Below, in pieces: positions 21,665 through 32,740 of a stretch of 64,000 bases of DNA. The position numbers were made by a program, and so were the translations under genes. Origin of the DNA: Cubamyces lactineus (Eukaryota > Basidiomycota > Agaricomycetes > Polyporales > Polyporaceae); contig JACDTU010000008.1 of the NCBI GenBank assembly GCA_022376465.1, forward strand, positions 434,001 through 498,000. The letters run 5' to 3'. Under the pieces are notes generated by a model. That model did not search any database, was not told where the DNA came from, and saw nothing but the letters and a program-made list of their open reading frames with translations. How positions within the stretch are numbered: position 1 is the first letter of the stretch; the number at the start of each line of letters is the position of its first letter.

Positions 21665-24537
21665 TCAGACGACCTGCACCGTCCCCTCCGCCTTCTCGGC
21701 GAGTGGCGGAGGAGTAATGAGCGCGTCGTCTCCCACGAGGGTGGGTTTGTCGAGGTCGGTCCGGTTCGACTGCGGGCCTTTGTAGTGCCGGTGGCCGCCG
21801 ATCACGTACCAGACTCTGAAGGGACGCGTCAGCGAGTCATGAACGTCGAGCGTGGACAAGGAGGTACGCACAGAGAGAGCAAAATGACACCGCCGGTGAT
21901 AGGCTGGAATCACGGAGACGTGAGCAACGTGCTGCGAAAGGGGGTCCAACAGAAGGACTTACAGCGGCATAGTTCATGGTCTCGCCAGTCACAGGCAGGT
22001 ACGTAGGTAGCGCAAATATGACGCACACGAACAACGTCCAGAGGATGCAGTTGACGTTCGCGATCCATCCGATGATGCCGTCGCCCATGTAGAAGGGGCC
22101 AGGGACGAATTTCACTTCAGGATGGTTCCTGTACCACCTCCGGCTGTATCGCACGGGAAGTTAGTATGTCAAGAGATAAGGGAAGACTCGGAAGATGAGA
22201 GGGACGCACCAGAAAATAGGGATAATGTACGACAGGTCGAGGGCCATGGCCGTCATAGCAAAGATGGCATTCACCGCGATCGTGCTCGCGAGGTCAAGCA
22301 GACCAGGCAAGATGCCGATGAGCGTGACGAACCAGATCGCACGAAGAGGTGTTTGCGTCCACGAGCTGACATGTCCGAAGAATCCACGGTCGGGCAAACC
22401 CTTGTCACGGCTGAACGCGTAGACCGTGCGCGACGCGGCCTGCAGGGCAGTCTGGCAGACGAAGAATGCTGTCATACACACGAACGCCTGGATGACAAAT
22501 ATAAGATTAGCACCATCTGGAGCTGTTGCGTGACCTCGACGCACCCAAAGGAAGAGGGCTCCAGGCTTGCCCATACGGAGGACCATGATCTGAGATACAA
22601 AGCACCAGTCAACAACCGATCAGGAACAACTCATGGGCAGTTAGCTCGTTCTTACGTACATCGAGGAAGGCGGAGCCGGACGCAACCGAAGAATTGGCGA
22701 GATCATCACTATGAAGACGTCAGCGTCAGTCAACGCCGAGGTGCTAGACAAACGTTACTCACAGCGAACCTGAGCAAAGGACGAGGACGATGTTAAGCAA
22801 CCAGCCGATGAGACCCGTGCCAATGACTACAAACACATTAGCATAATCCTGGTTTAGTAGAATACAAACATACCTGCAATAAAGATGGCAGACGGAGCAG
22901 CGACGGCAGCGCGTTTCACTTCCTCGCTGTGACATTCGATTGGTGCTATGTTTAGACATGACGCAGTTGGAGCAACTCACGAGATGTGTGCAGTAGCATC
23001 ATAGTCCTACAAAACCACACAACGTCAAACGGAAGATCGCTTAACACAACAAGTGCCGAAGAATCTAAGCTGGCTATGCTTACCGTCATCTATGTCATAG
23101 TGATATCAGGACGTGTGATGCGGTAGCGCATAACATACTGAACGTACCGTCCATTGTACACTGAGTAGACCGAACAGGAACGCGATTCCGTTGTTCCAGC
23201 CTCCGGTTTGATTGACGAAGCCTTCGCTACCGAAAACATAGGATGCACTATGCATCTCGCTTCGGGGTGTCGTAGACAAGAGAACGATGATGATGACTGC
23301 ATCGCTTAATAAGATATTCTGTGTCTTGAGATTGGAGTTGAATGGTACTCACTCAGTGTGGCGCCGATGTTCACGAATACGAAGCCAGTGGTGAGGCGCG
23401 CCAGCTGACGGGTTGCAAGACAGTTCTGCGTCGTGTGATCAGCAGTTTGTCCATTACCACACAAACTATCCACACACCAAGATGCCGTGCAAGATGAGCA
23501 GGCCTGCGAACAAGCCAACAGATTTACCAGGGGTGATGGTAAAGTTACCGTCCTGCATTGCAATGAGTGAGAAGTATCCGTGATCAGGTGCATAGAGAAC
23601 TGACCTTGCCGACCACAACCGCGGACCATATCATGTTCGCCAGTCCAAACTCGGTCGAGGACAGACCGAGGATTTGTCCAAGGATATTCAGCCATCCAAC
23701 GACCCATCCGACGATGGGACGGTGCCTCTTCGGTACAAGCTGGGCAGAGGCAGTGTACCTGGTATCATTGCGTCATGCGACCACTTCGGGTAGAAAGTTC
23801 TGAGAAGCGACTCACAAGCCACCACAAGTCGGGAAAGCGCTGACGATTTCGGCAATACTGGCACCTAGATGGAAAATGTTAACATCGCTATTGGAATACT
23901 CAGAAGCCAGGAGCCCAAATACAGCCAAGACCACTGCGAGGTTAGCGTTGCCAGTCCGGCGCTGTCTTGCGAGCCGCATGTATCCATGATTATAACCACA
24001 GCTAAGTCCGGTAAGAACAGTCCGCCGTTTGGAGAACTAGCACACGGCCTTGAGCTTTCTCATATCTCCGTGACAGGTGCTGGCGTACGGTTTGATCACG
24101 GTCGGTCGCGTGCATACTGCGATCTCACTCCAGGGAACCTTGGCTCCACGCCGAGCGGCAAGGAGATACGCTTGGAAGGGCGAGATACGCACCGAGGGTG
24201 AAGCACATCGTGGCACCAAGGATCCAGCACCATGTTACAGAGGCTGGGCCACCGAGGAAGAGAGGTGAATTGAAGGTGGTAGCCACACTTGAGCAGAGAC
24301 CCATGATGCTGAACGCGAAGCTGATCTGCGGTGTCCATCAGTCGGCCAATCAGCTTCGCAAGACGATACTGGGACACAAACCGTCGCGATGTTGGAGAAC
24401 TCGCGCTTGAAGGAAGGAACATAACCGATCTCGAGGAGCCTGTCATCGTCGCCGGAGTCGCTACTGCTGCTCCCGATTGAACGGGTGTCGGCCTGAGCAT
24501 CCTTCTTTTCGTTGGCGGGAGGGCGAGAAGGGGACAT
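21665..24537 (-). CDS. APC-superfamily amino-acid / GABA-type permease
   Basis: A many-exon gene starting at 24537 with an acidic, Ser-rich cytosolic N-terminus (GSSSSDSGDDDRLLEIGYV) that leads into FKREFSNIAT and the first helix FAFSIMGLCSSVATTF. Family signatures follow in order: GPASVTWCWILGATM, ASIAEIVSAFPTCGGL, YTASAQLVPKRHRP, GWLNILGQILGLSSTEFGLA, TPGKSVGLFAGLLILHGIL, later FVCQTALQAASRTVYAFSRD with GLPDRGFFGHVSSWTQTPL, and a C-terminal cytosolic tail ending EKAEGTVQVV. This is the fungal Uga4/Hnm1-like amino-acid/choline transporter group with 12 expected helices, in the plasma or vacuolar membrane. GABA, other amino acids or choline are the likely cargo; sequence alone does not decide. 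One intron (24192-23867) is 326 bases, far longer than the others. Confidence 0.9.
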
Positions 24538-25590
24538 GGTGACGGATGGGAGGGAGAAAGAAGGAGTGGAGAGGCGACTGCTGGCAGATAACGAGAGCCC
24601 TTGTGGAGGGGGACGGTGGCTGCAGAGACAGAGCTGGGGTCGCGTGCCAAGGCAGGGCCGCCACACTTTTCTGCACCAAGTCCTCTAGACAGGCGCCCAC
24701 GCCGAAATCAAGTGGCAAACGTCTGTTCCCTCCGCCACTCTTCCGTTCGTCCCTCTCAACGAGCGCAGGCGTCGGCCGGCCGCTCTCGTCATTTCGCCCG
24801 ACGCGTCGGGCCGGCCCCGTGGATGGCGTTCTGGCCGCCATTTCCTCGCCGATCGCTGCATATTTTCGCCCGTCAATCGTTTTCCCGCCTTGGCCCATAT
24901 CGCACTTCCACCAGTCGCGTCCAATCACAACGCACGTGCGTCGTATCTCTGTGACTGCGCGTGACAACGCTCCTGGTGGCTCTCAACGTTTCTCCGAGCC
25001 CTGTCGGACGAGCTCAATTGCAGCAGGTCTCCGCAGCATTGCATGCTCACAACCCGACTCTTTGACACGGTATCCTTCCAACCTCGAGCGACATTTGTGT
25101 CCTACCTATAGCTGACCCAGTCTGAGTACTCATCTGAGCTAGCGTCGACATCAATTGAGAGGGATTCTTGGTTAGCAAGAGTAGCTGCGTGTCTTGGCTC
25201 TATGTGAACCATAGCCGCAAGGCTCCTCTTCCATGTTTCTGGCGCATCTTGCTTTGATTGCATCGAGCGACATCTCTTGAGAGCATGCTTCACTTACGAC
25301 AGCTCACGAGAACCAAAACATCCACTGTCTACTAGGCAAGCGCCTCTCGCACGTGGCCAAGTCCATTGTAGCGCCCACAGCATTCTGCTCGAAGTTCAAG
25401 CAGCAGCGATCTGCTCACTTCACTTCACCTCCTTCGTCTCGTCGTTCTCTTCTTTGCATCCGAGCTCTTTTCTTTGCAACTTTGGACGGAAGTGCAGAAT
25501 GGTGCTGTGCGTGGGATACATGGGGCGCTTGGGTGCTGTCGGCCTCAGGTATGTTCCTACAGCAAGCTACGCTGGCGAGTTATTTACCGG
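24538..25590. other. Divergent promoter region between permease and OXA1
   Basis: The permease and OXA1 genes start outward from this space. GC-rich frames of up to 189 codons overlap on both strands near 24550-25110 but lack domains and conflict with each other. The last 200 bases hold CT-rich sequence typical of a leader before the OXA1 start; an upstream leader intron cannot be excluded. Confidence 0.5.
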
Positions 25591-26963
25591 ATGGTGGATA
25601 GAGCTGCCGCTCGGCCAGGGTTCAGCATCTCCCAGGCGAGGTGTTTGTCGACTTTCGGTTTCCAGGTATGTGCTTGAACGATTCCTTGTTCTCTTTCTTA
25701 ACACCTAGCAGCGACCTAGGGCGATATTGGCACGTAGTGAGTTGCGCGCGATACAGCAGAACCCGCGGTCGTTCTGGAGCTCGTCAAAGCCTGCTGCTCC
25801 CGTAGAAAAGGCTGAGCCTGCCCCTGCTCGTGTTGAAGAGGCTGCCGTTCCTGAAGCAAATGCTGCGACGGAGCCCCTGCCCACAGAACCCGCCGCTGCT
25901 GTAGATGCCACCTCCCCCGTACCGTCACCAGAAGCTGCACTTCCTCCCGTTTCGGTCCCAACAGATGTCCTCCCTACGGAGCTAGCGGCATCAATACCTC
26001 CCGCGCCGCTACACTATGGCGACCTTGCTGCTCTCGGTCTTGCTGGCTGGACTCCTGCAGGCATCTGTCGCTGGGGCATGGAGCTCATCCAGGTCTCGAC
26101 TGGCATGCCCTGGTTCTGGACAATTATCAGCGCGACGGTCCTCTCGCGTGTCTTCCTCTTCCCCTTCACTGTGAAGCAGATGCAGAGCACCGCTGCGCTT
26201 GCCCCGCACCAAGCCGAAATCGCAGCCATTAAGGACGAGATGACGCTCGCGCAGAAGAAGCGGGACACGCTCGCGATGCAGCGCGCCGCGCTCCGCCAGA
26301 AGATGATCTACGAGAAGGCTGGCGTGAGCTTGGGCGGTATGGCCCTCGCGCCGTTTATCCAGCTGCCTGTGACGCTCGGCATGTTCTTCGGTGTGAAGAA
26401 GCTGTGCGACTTGCCCCTCGAGCAGCTGAAGTACAGCGGCTTCGAGTGGGTGCCCGACCTCACCGTCGCCGACCCGACTTGGACGTTGCCTATCCTCGCG
26501 ACTGTCTTGATGAACGTTCAGATCACTGTAGGCACCTCTGCTCTCGCTTCCGTATGTATATCGCGCTGACGGCCTCTTCAGGTGTCGATGCGCGATATGA
26601 TTGGCGCAACGCCCCAAATGGGCCACATCATGAACTTCCTCCGTGTCCTCACGACTGGTTCCGTGTTTCTCATGGCGAACCTTTCCTCTGTACGTCGCGC
26701 TTTACAGGACCGCTTGCATACAAAACTGTGTCTCACTCCCGCTTTACCGTTAGGGTGTCATCGTCTACCTCATCACCGGTATCGTCATGATGACCCTCCA
26801 GAGCTTGATCCTCCGTCAGCCCATCGTTCGCCGCATGCTTGGTATCCCGCTCATTCCCGCGCACCTGCGTCAATCCCCGCCCTCCATGATGGACTCCCTC
26901 CGCTACGCGCGCAAGTGGTGGAACGACAAGGCCGCGGATGTGAAGGCGTCGCAGAGGCGATGA
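25591..26963 (+). CDS. OXA1: Mitochondrial inner-membrane insertase OXA1
   Basis: Exons 25591-25665, 25712-26527, 26582-26689 and 26754-26963 give 402 residues. The start at 25591 was chosen because it opens a basic amphipathic presequence (MVDRAAARPGFSISQARCL) and splices in phase to the next exon; an open frame reaches further upstream to about 25474. After an 80-residue Ala/Pro/Glu-rich spacer comes the YidC/Oxa1 core: MELIQVSTGMPWFWTIISAT, LFPFTVKQMQSTAALAPHQ, ALRQKMIYEKAGVSLGGMAL, FIQLPVTLGMFFGVKKL, MNVQITVSMRDMIGATPQM and LTTGSVFLMANLSSGVIVYL. The C-terminal tail is basic (RYARKWWNDKAADVKASQRR), as expected for ribosome binding on the matrix side. OXA1 inserts mitochondrially made and some conservatively sorted proteins into the inner membrane. 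The gene is convergent with the DNAJC7-type gene. Confidence 0.95.
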
Positions 26964-27324
26964 AATCGCTTATTTGGGACATGCGTATCGTAGCGAGCTC
27001 GGTGTGCACCCTTGCTGGTGAAAGTACTCTAATGCTTGTATCTAATATGGGCAGCATAGCTTATAGACACTACCCCTTCTCACGTCGGTACCCGCGGATC
27101 ATCACCTTCCGTACACGCCTCCTGATGGGAGAGTCAAGGAAAGCAATGGATTTAGGTACTGCAGTAGATATACAGTGCAAAAAGGAACGAACGCTTGGGT
27201 TCAGGTCGAGAGAGTACATGCTCTACGATACGGCATGGGGATACAAAGCAGTGCTGAATAAATGGAATGCTGACAACATCGAGCGAGAGCAAGACATCGG
27301 ACGAGCGCAACACGGAGACAAACC
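26964..27324. other. Convergent 3' region between OXA1 and DnaJ-TPR genes
   Basis: This 361-base space separates the stop codons of two convergent genes and can hold only their 3' untranslated regions. Nothing else is seen. Confidence 0.65.
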
Positions 27325-29468
27325 TCAGAACGGGTAGCCCCCTCTCGAGTAACCGCCGTACGAGCCGTAGTCTCCAAAGCCGCCGCCGCCGCCAAAGGAC
27401 GAGAATCCAGGCCCTCGTCCCCCACCAAAGTTTGCGCCGTGGAACTGTGCGAAGAGCTCAGAGAGGTCGACGCCGCCCGGTCCGCCCATTCCGCCGAACC
27501 GATCGTCTTCGTCGTCCTCGCCCATGTCGTACCGCTGGCGCTTCTGCGGGTCAGAGAGGACGGAGTGCGCCTCGGACACAAGCTTGAACTTCTCCTCGTC
27601 GCCGCCCTTGTCCGGGTGGTGCTTCAGGCTCTCGCGCCGGTACGCCTTCTTGATCTCGACCTCGGTGCAGTTCCGCTCGACGCCAAGGATCTTGTAGTAG
27701 TCCTTCGTCTTGCTCTGCTTGAGCGCGACCTCTGCCTTCTTGAGCTCCGCGCGGAGCGCCCGCACGTCCGCGTCGTTGCCCTCGAACCCGGCCTGCTCGA
27801 TCGCGGACTTGAAGTCTGCGATCGACGCGTCGTACTTCTCCAGGTGGAGGTAGATCCGGGCACGTGTCCGGAGCGCCTTGAACGATGTCGAGTTGAGCTC
27901 GAGCGATGCCTCTGTGTCTGCCAGCGCGTCTTCCCACCGCTCCAGTTTCACGAGGGTCGTCGCACGATTTGAGAGGAGCATAGCGCGGAGTTGTCCACCG
28001 CCTCCTTCCCGCTCGTCGTTGCCGATGCGCTATGGTCCCTCAGTTGAGCGTTCTACACAGGAACTCAGTGGTGTATGGCCCTTACATCGAGTGCTTCGCC
28101 GTACTTGTCAGCTGCTTCTTGTAGCTTACCGGTCTTGAATGCAGTGTTTCCTTCTTCTTTCAACCGCTCTACGTCCTTTATCCGCTTCCTCAGCCGCATA
28201 GCAGCCTCGTGACCGGGATCTAACCGCAAGGCAGACTGCACGTGCTGTGTCGCCTGTGCCGTCTTCGCCGTGAGGAACAGGAGGAGGCCACGCATAGCGA
28301 TGGTATCTGGTGAATTGGGCTCCAACCGCATGGCGTCGCTGTAAAGAACTCCTGTAAACATCAGGAGAGGGTAGATCGACAGAAGCACTTACTTCGCAGC
28401 AATGCTCGCCGCATCCCAATTCTTTCGTGCGATCTCATGCTCGACCTTCCACAGTCGCCATTGTATGGGTATATCACCACCCTCGCCCTCGATGACCTGC
28501 ATACACTTATCCAACGCGATCCGTGCCAAGCCCCACTCTTTCCGTTCCCGCGCACCTTCGAGGTTGCGCAGGTGTGCCTCGAGCTCGAGCACCTTTTGTT
28601 GCAGCTTAAGGGCACCGTCGTTCTTGGGGTCGATCGCAAGCACAGCACGGAGGGTGGAAAGTGATGGTGCGGTGGCTCCTGTTGAGAGCTGACACCGGGC
28701 AAGTCGGACGAGAGTCTTTGGGGAAGGGTTGTCGGATTGGAGCGAGGCAGCTTGTTGGCAGTCCCCGAGTGCAGGCTTGAACCGTTTGAGAGCCATGTAC
28801 GCAGCGGCGCGATTCGTCCAATACGTGGGCTCTGTTGCTCGCAAGTCTGATCATAGTAATGAGTACGCTTGTCACTACGATACTTCCAGCACAAAGGATC
28901 GGGAGGTGCAGGATGGTTGCGTGGTCATACGAGTGTGTCCTGTGCGGCAGTGGCCAACAAACAAGACCTCCCGCTAGGGAGGACAAGCGCAGTGCGGTGG
29001 GACAAACGGATATGTGCAATACCGCGTCCATTGCTTGGATTAGTTGACAAATTGGACGAGTGTGCCGATCCTCCACATGCGTAGCAAGGGTTGTTGAATG
29101 AGGGACCACATACCTATTGCCTTGCTGTATTGCTCGATAGCTTCTTGGTACCGACCCGCCTTGAACGCCGCGTTTCCCTCCTCCTTGGCCTTCTCAGCCG
29201 CAACTGCCGGTTCGATCTCCTCGACCACGTCTTCTTGAGGTGCCTCCTCTTCTTTGACATCGCTCTGGACCTCTACGGAAACCTCCTCCTGCTCAACCTC
29301 CTTTTCCTGCTCGTGCCTGGCCTTCAAATTGAGCAAAGCCACTCAGCGTAGGATCAGAGATTGGCGCACGAACACTTCGACGGAGCCGTTCTCCGCGCCG
29401 TTCGCGGCGGCCTGTGCAGCCTCTTGCTGCTGCTTCTTCTTGGCCTGCTTGTTCTTTTTGTTCGCCAT
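27325..29468 (-). CDS. TPR-DnaJ co-chaperone, DNAJC7/Tpr2 type
   Basis: The start at 29468 opens a lysine- and glutamine-rich N-terminus ([17 protein letters not shown]), then a Glu-rich stretch and TPR repeats: [60 protein letters not shown] and [20 protein letters not shown], among others. A J domain follows near the C-terminus ([20 protein letters not shown]) with the invariant HPD motif in [10 protein letters not shown], and the protein ends in a Gly/Phe-rich tail ([16 protein letters not shown]...GYPF). The order TPR-TPR-J is that of DNAJC7/Tpr2, which passes clients between Hsp70 and Hsp90 in the cytosol. Exons join in phase; the first splice junction (near 29370) is uncertain by six bases and the second intron is about 260 bases long. 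Human and plant homologues have the same plan. Confidence 0.93.
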
Positions 29469-29881
29469 TGCGCGATGAGTGCTCTCAGAGCAAGAGGTCG
29501 TGTGGTGGAAGGACGCAGCGTAACCACAAATGTGGGCGCTAACCGCGCAATGCAGACAATACTCGGGCTTAGCCATCTTTGGTTATGTAAGCGATCCATT
29601 ACTTACCCCAGGTTGCTGCAGCTGGTGGCGCGGCGACTTCAAGTTCAGCACTTCCACATACATATCGTATGACCATTGCCTAAGCTAGAACTTGCACCAG
29701 TCCCTCCCTATCCTAGCAGGCTATCAGGTCTAGGGCTTGGTTCACAAGCACACGGCTATATTGTCATAACCTAGCTTGACTCATCGGATCCGAGCCTACA
29801 GTGGTAGCAGCCTACCTGTCATTTCATCTCACAACGCTGCTCTGTGACTTCTTCACGTGGGGTCTTGTTGTCAACAGCATA
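29469..29881. other. Divergent promoter region between DnaJ-TPR and DUF202 genes
   Basis: Both flanking genes start outward from this 413-base space. No TATA box at a convincing distance and no other element were recognised. Confidence 0.55.
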
Positions 29882-30493
29882 ATGTCAGAATCTGCACGGC
29901 ACAGATTCTATAGGTATGATCCCGCTGTCTCAGAATACACGCTTGATTCTGACGTGTTCAATCACAGAGGACATCGCTCCAGGTCGTTTTACCCCCAGGA
30001 TGTCAACGAACTTGGTAAGTGGCGATATACAGTGTTATAAACTTTACTGACGTGCTATTAAATGTGTAGTTGAATTGCGAGCCCGGTCAAGGACATTCGA
30101 CGGCGCATACGGCCGAAGTGCCATTTCTAACCTCGGCTACGCTCTCACTATTCTTCGTCTGTTCGACAAACGGTTCTTCAAGAGTAAGTCAGAATCGCCT
30201 CATTACTTCCCGTCTCCTCCAACACCTGATCTTGTGCAGTCGGGATTCTGTACACTGCACTCGCCGGGATGCTCTTCATCCTCGCCTACTTCCGACAGCG
30301 TCACTCGCGGCACGACTTCGCCGACCGCAATCGGAACCCTGCAGCGTGCGAGAACGCGATCAAGACAGTCGGCCAGACGGGAAAACGCGTCTTCGGCCGA
30401 CCGTTCGTCACCGCGGGGTGGATCGTGGCCCTGCTCTCGCTCGTGGTGTTTGCTGTCGAGATTTGCTTGCTCGTGCTCATATTCAATCTGTAA
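29882..30493 (+). CDS. DUF202-family three-helix membrane protein
   Basis: Exons 29882-30014, 30070-30183 and 30240-30493 give 166 residues. The hydrophilic N-terminus is followed by the DUF202 core: LRARSRTFDGAYGRSAISNL, where the RTF...R...L pattern is typical, then the helix GYALTILRLFDKRFFK, the helix IGILYTALAGMLFILAYFRQ with the RHSRHDF motif after it, a polar loop (KRVFGRPFVTAG) and a last helix IVALLSLVVFAVEICLLVLI. In fungi this domain also occurs in vacuolar transporter chaperone (VTC) proteins and in small stand-alone proteins of unknown role. Only the small form is present here, with no SPX or VTC catalytic part. Location in an internal or vacuolar membrane is an inference. Confidence 0.88.
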
Positions 30494-32740
30494 CGCGCTC
30501 CCACGTTCTGAACCCCGTGCCTTGGATTATGCAAGACTTGTCGTGCTGAAGGTGCTCTCTGTTGTTCGTTATACACAGCGGCGCAGCTACGCAGGCGAAC
30601 TGCCAGCTGCGTACATCATTCACTGACCACGCGCGATGCGCAGCAAGTCGTTCTTTCAGATCTCAGCACATATCAAATATTGTATTCAACACTCAGGTCG
30701 TATCACCACATAGAGAAGTCACCGGTTAGGTGTGCGCATTCCGGTCCCACAGCAAGCATAGACCCATAGGATCCGTACTTGCCCGCATTGCCGTGCATGA
30801 TGTAGGTTAGCACGATAGCCATATACCATCGTGGCGCCCCGCGAACCAAGTGCGTACGATGCCACATGCTTGGCGGTGTTCATTGTCTCATCTACATCTT
30901 CGGTATCAGGATGTTCACCGTACCGTTGGCGGAAAGCGTCGCTTAGAGCTTGGGCAGCTTCATCCTACTGCGGTGTGTACGTCCGCAGCAGCTCTGAGGA
31001 CTGCCCGGCTTGCCAATTACCGGTATACCGACATTGACTACGCCTGGTCGTCTGAGCAGACATCAAAGTACGCTCAAAGTCAAGTAGACAATTCCACGCC
31101 GCGCTCACACTATGGAACTGCGCATGTACATTGAACGGTTTGTTACGACGGCCCGTGCACGACTAAGACAGGATCGCAGTTCGACACGGCGCGCCCCGAC
31201 GTCTGTCTCGAAATGTTCGTCTCGCATCGGCGTCTGAGAGGACTCGCAATGTCGAAGTTCGTCGCGCTACCCACCTTCGAGGAGCCTGAATGTGGTGATT
31301 GTATGTTCAGCTCGTTTCTCCGCAGCATCTCCATTGAAAAAGCCATCCCATTATAGAGCAGCGCTCTGCCTGCAGTATTTATAGTCCTTCGGCTAGCCAT
31401 GTCCTCAATGACCCAAGCGATATAAACACGCGCCCCGGGCCCTCGTCAGTGGCTGTGTTTTCGAGCATGCTCTTCGCCCGAAATGAATGCATTCGAGCAT
31501 CCAGGCAGCGCTCCGGACCACATCCCGGCTGCCCTGGCGATATCTTGGGCAAATGACATAACGAGCGGTGAGCAAATCCACGGCGGACCGCATCCGAGGC
31601 GCACGTCCTCCCTCCGACCGAAGCGGATGAACGAAACCCAGATGAGTCCACGACCTCTGATAGCCTTCAGTATGCTCAAAAGCAAGATTCACCGGGGAAA
31701 GAGAGCATCCTCCCTTGGCTGGTGGCATAGATCCTGACGCTGACGGTCTCGGGACGACCGTGGCTAAACATCACACAAGTCTGGGAAGGTCTGGGATCCC
31801 CGCCACAGCCCTTTGTGGTAACGGTAAGCCGATCCAGCGCCCACTGACAAGGAGCGGCGGTGAACGGGAGCGTCGCACGTGAGTCAAGCAGAGTCGATCC
31901 ACCTCGAGCCCACGCGGAATGTGAACTTGAAGCCCAGTCTTACGCTGACTTTAGGCATCATCCAGCTCAAGGACCGAACGCCCTCGGACCGAGCTGAAAG
32001 CGCAAATGGCGGAGGATATTGCATCGGTCCGACGATTCATGGACGCGGAGACGGTAGCAACATGGAGCGGATGTACTGATTGGGATATCAGCATGGCGAT
32101 CGTGACTGTCGATTGGATGTCGACCGCGCTGCTGCTGACCGCTTTCCTCTGGAGATTTTGTGCAGATTCGTAAATTCCGCGAAAAGGACAGCAGTCGTGC
32201 AGAGCCCCGCGGGCTGTCAGGGAGGCTATCGCACGAGGCATGGATCGCAGTTGAGACCCTGGGACGCGACCCCGCCGGGTGCGTTTTGTGGTGGTGATCG
32301 GAGGGTTCCACAGGAGGCGTTGACACGCTTGCCGGAACACGTAACGCGCTGTAGCTGCCTGCCCGCCTTTGCCGAGACGCTGCGTACGTCGGGCGCGATG
32401 GCAACCTTGGGCAGTCAGAAATTTCGTCGATGTCGAGCTTCTTCAGATTCGGAATCGATGTTCGCAGAGCCTGCGATTACCCGGAGTGAATAACCGGTGG
32501 TTGAACGACTGGGCTGCGGACTGGGCGCAGCGTTACAGCGGCCCTGCGGCTGTGGACCTGCGGATGTGGATGAGCGCGGAGAAAGGCGCCGAGCGGTGGG
32601 ATGAGATGAGATAAGCAGATTTACGAGAGCGAGTAAGTCGGCTTGGCGCGTGTAATGACGCACCCGGAAAGGGATTGAATCCAACTGAGCGGCATCTCGC
32701 TGCACTTCTTATACCACTACCTCCATCTCATCTGATTCCG
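30494..32740. other. 2.2-kb gene-poor region
   Basis: Frames of up to 145 codons occur on both strands, best at 31405-31728 and 31967-32404 (minus), but all three frames are open together there, which points to base composition rather than coding. A TATAAATA element lies on the minus strand at about 31374-31381 with no gene that I can follow after it. The last 100-200 bases are the promoter of the plus-strand gene at 32741. Confidence 0.5.

Noticed and set aside
27439..27972. A 177-codon plus-strand frame opposite the DnaJ domain
   Set aside because: It is antisense to an exon that encodes TPR and J-domain motifs, including HPD, and is explained by codon bias on the other strand.
31143..32404. 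Several overlapping minus-strand frames of 79-145 codons
   Set aside because: All three frames are open at the same time, there are no domain-like segments, and no splice signals join them. Base composition explains them.
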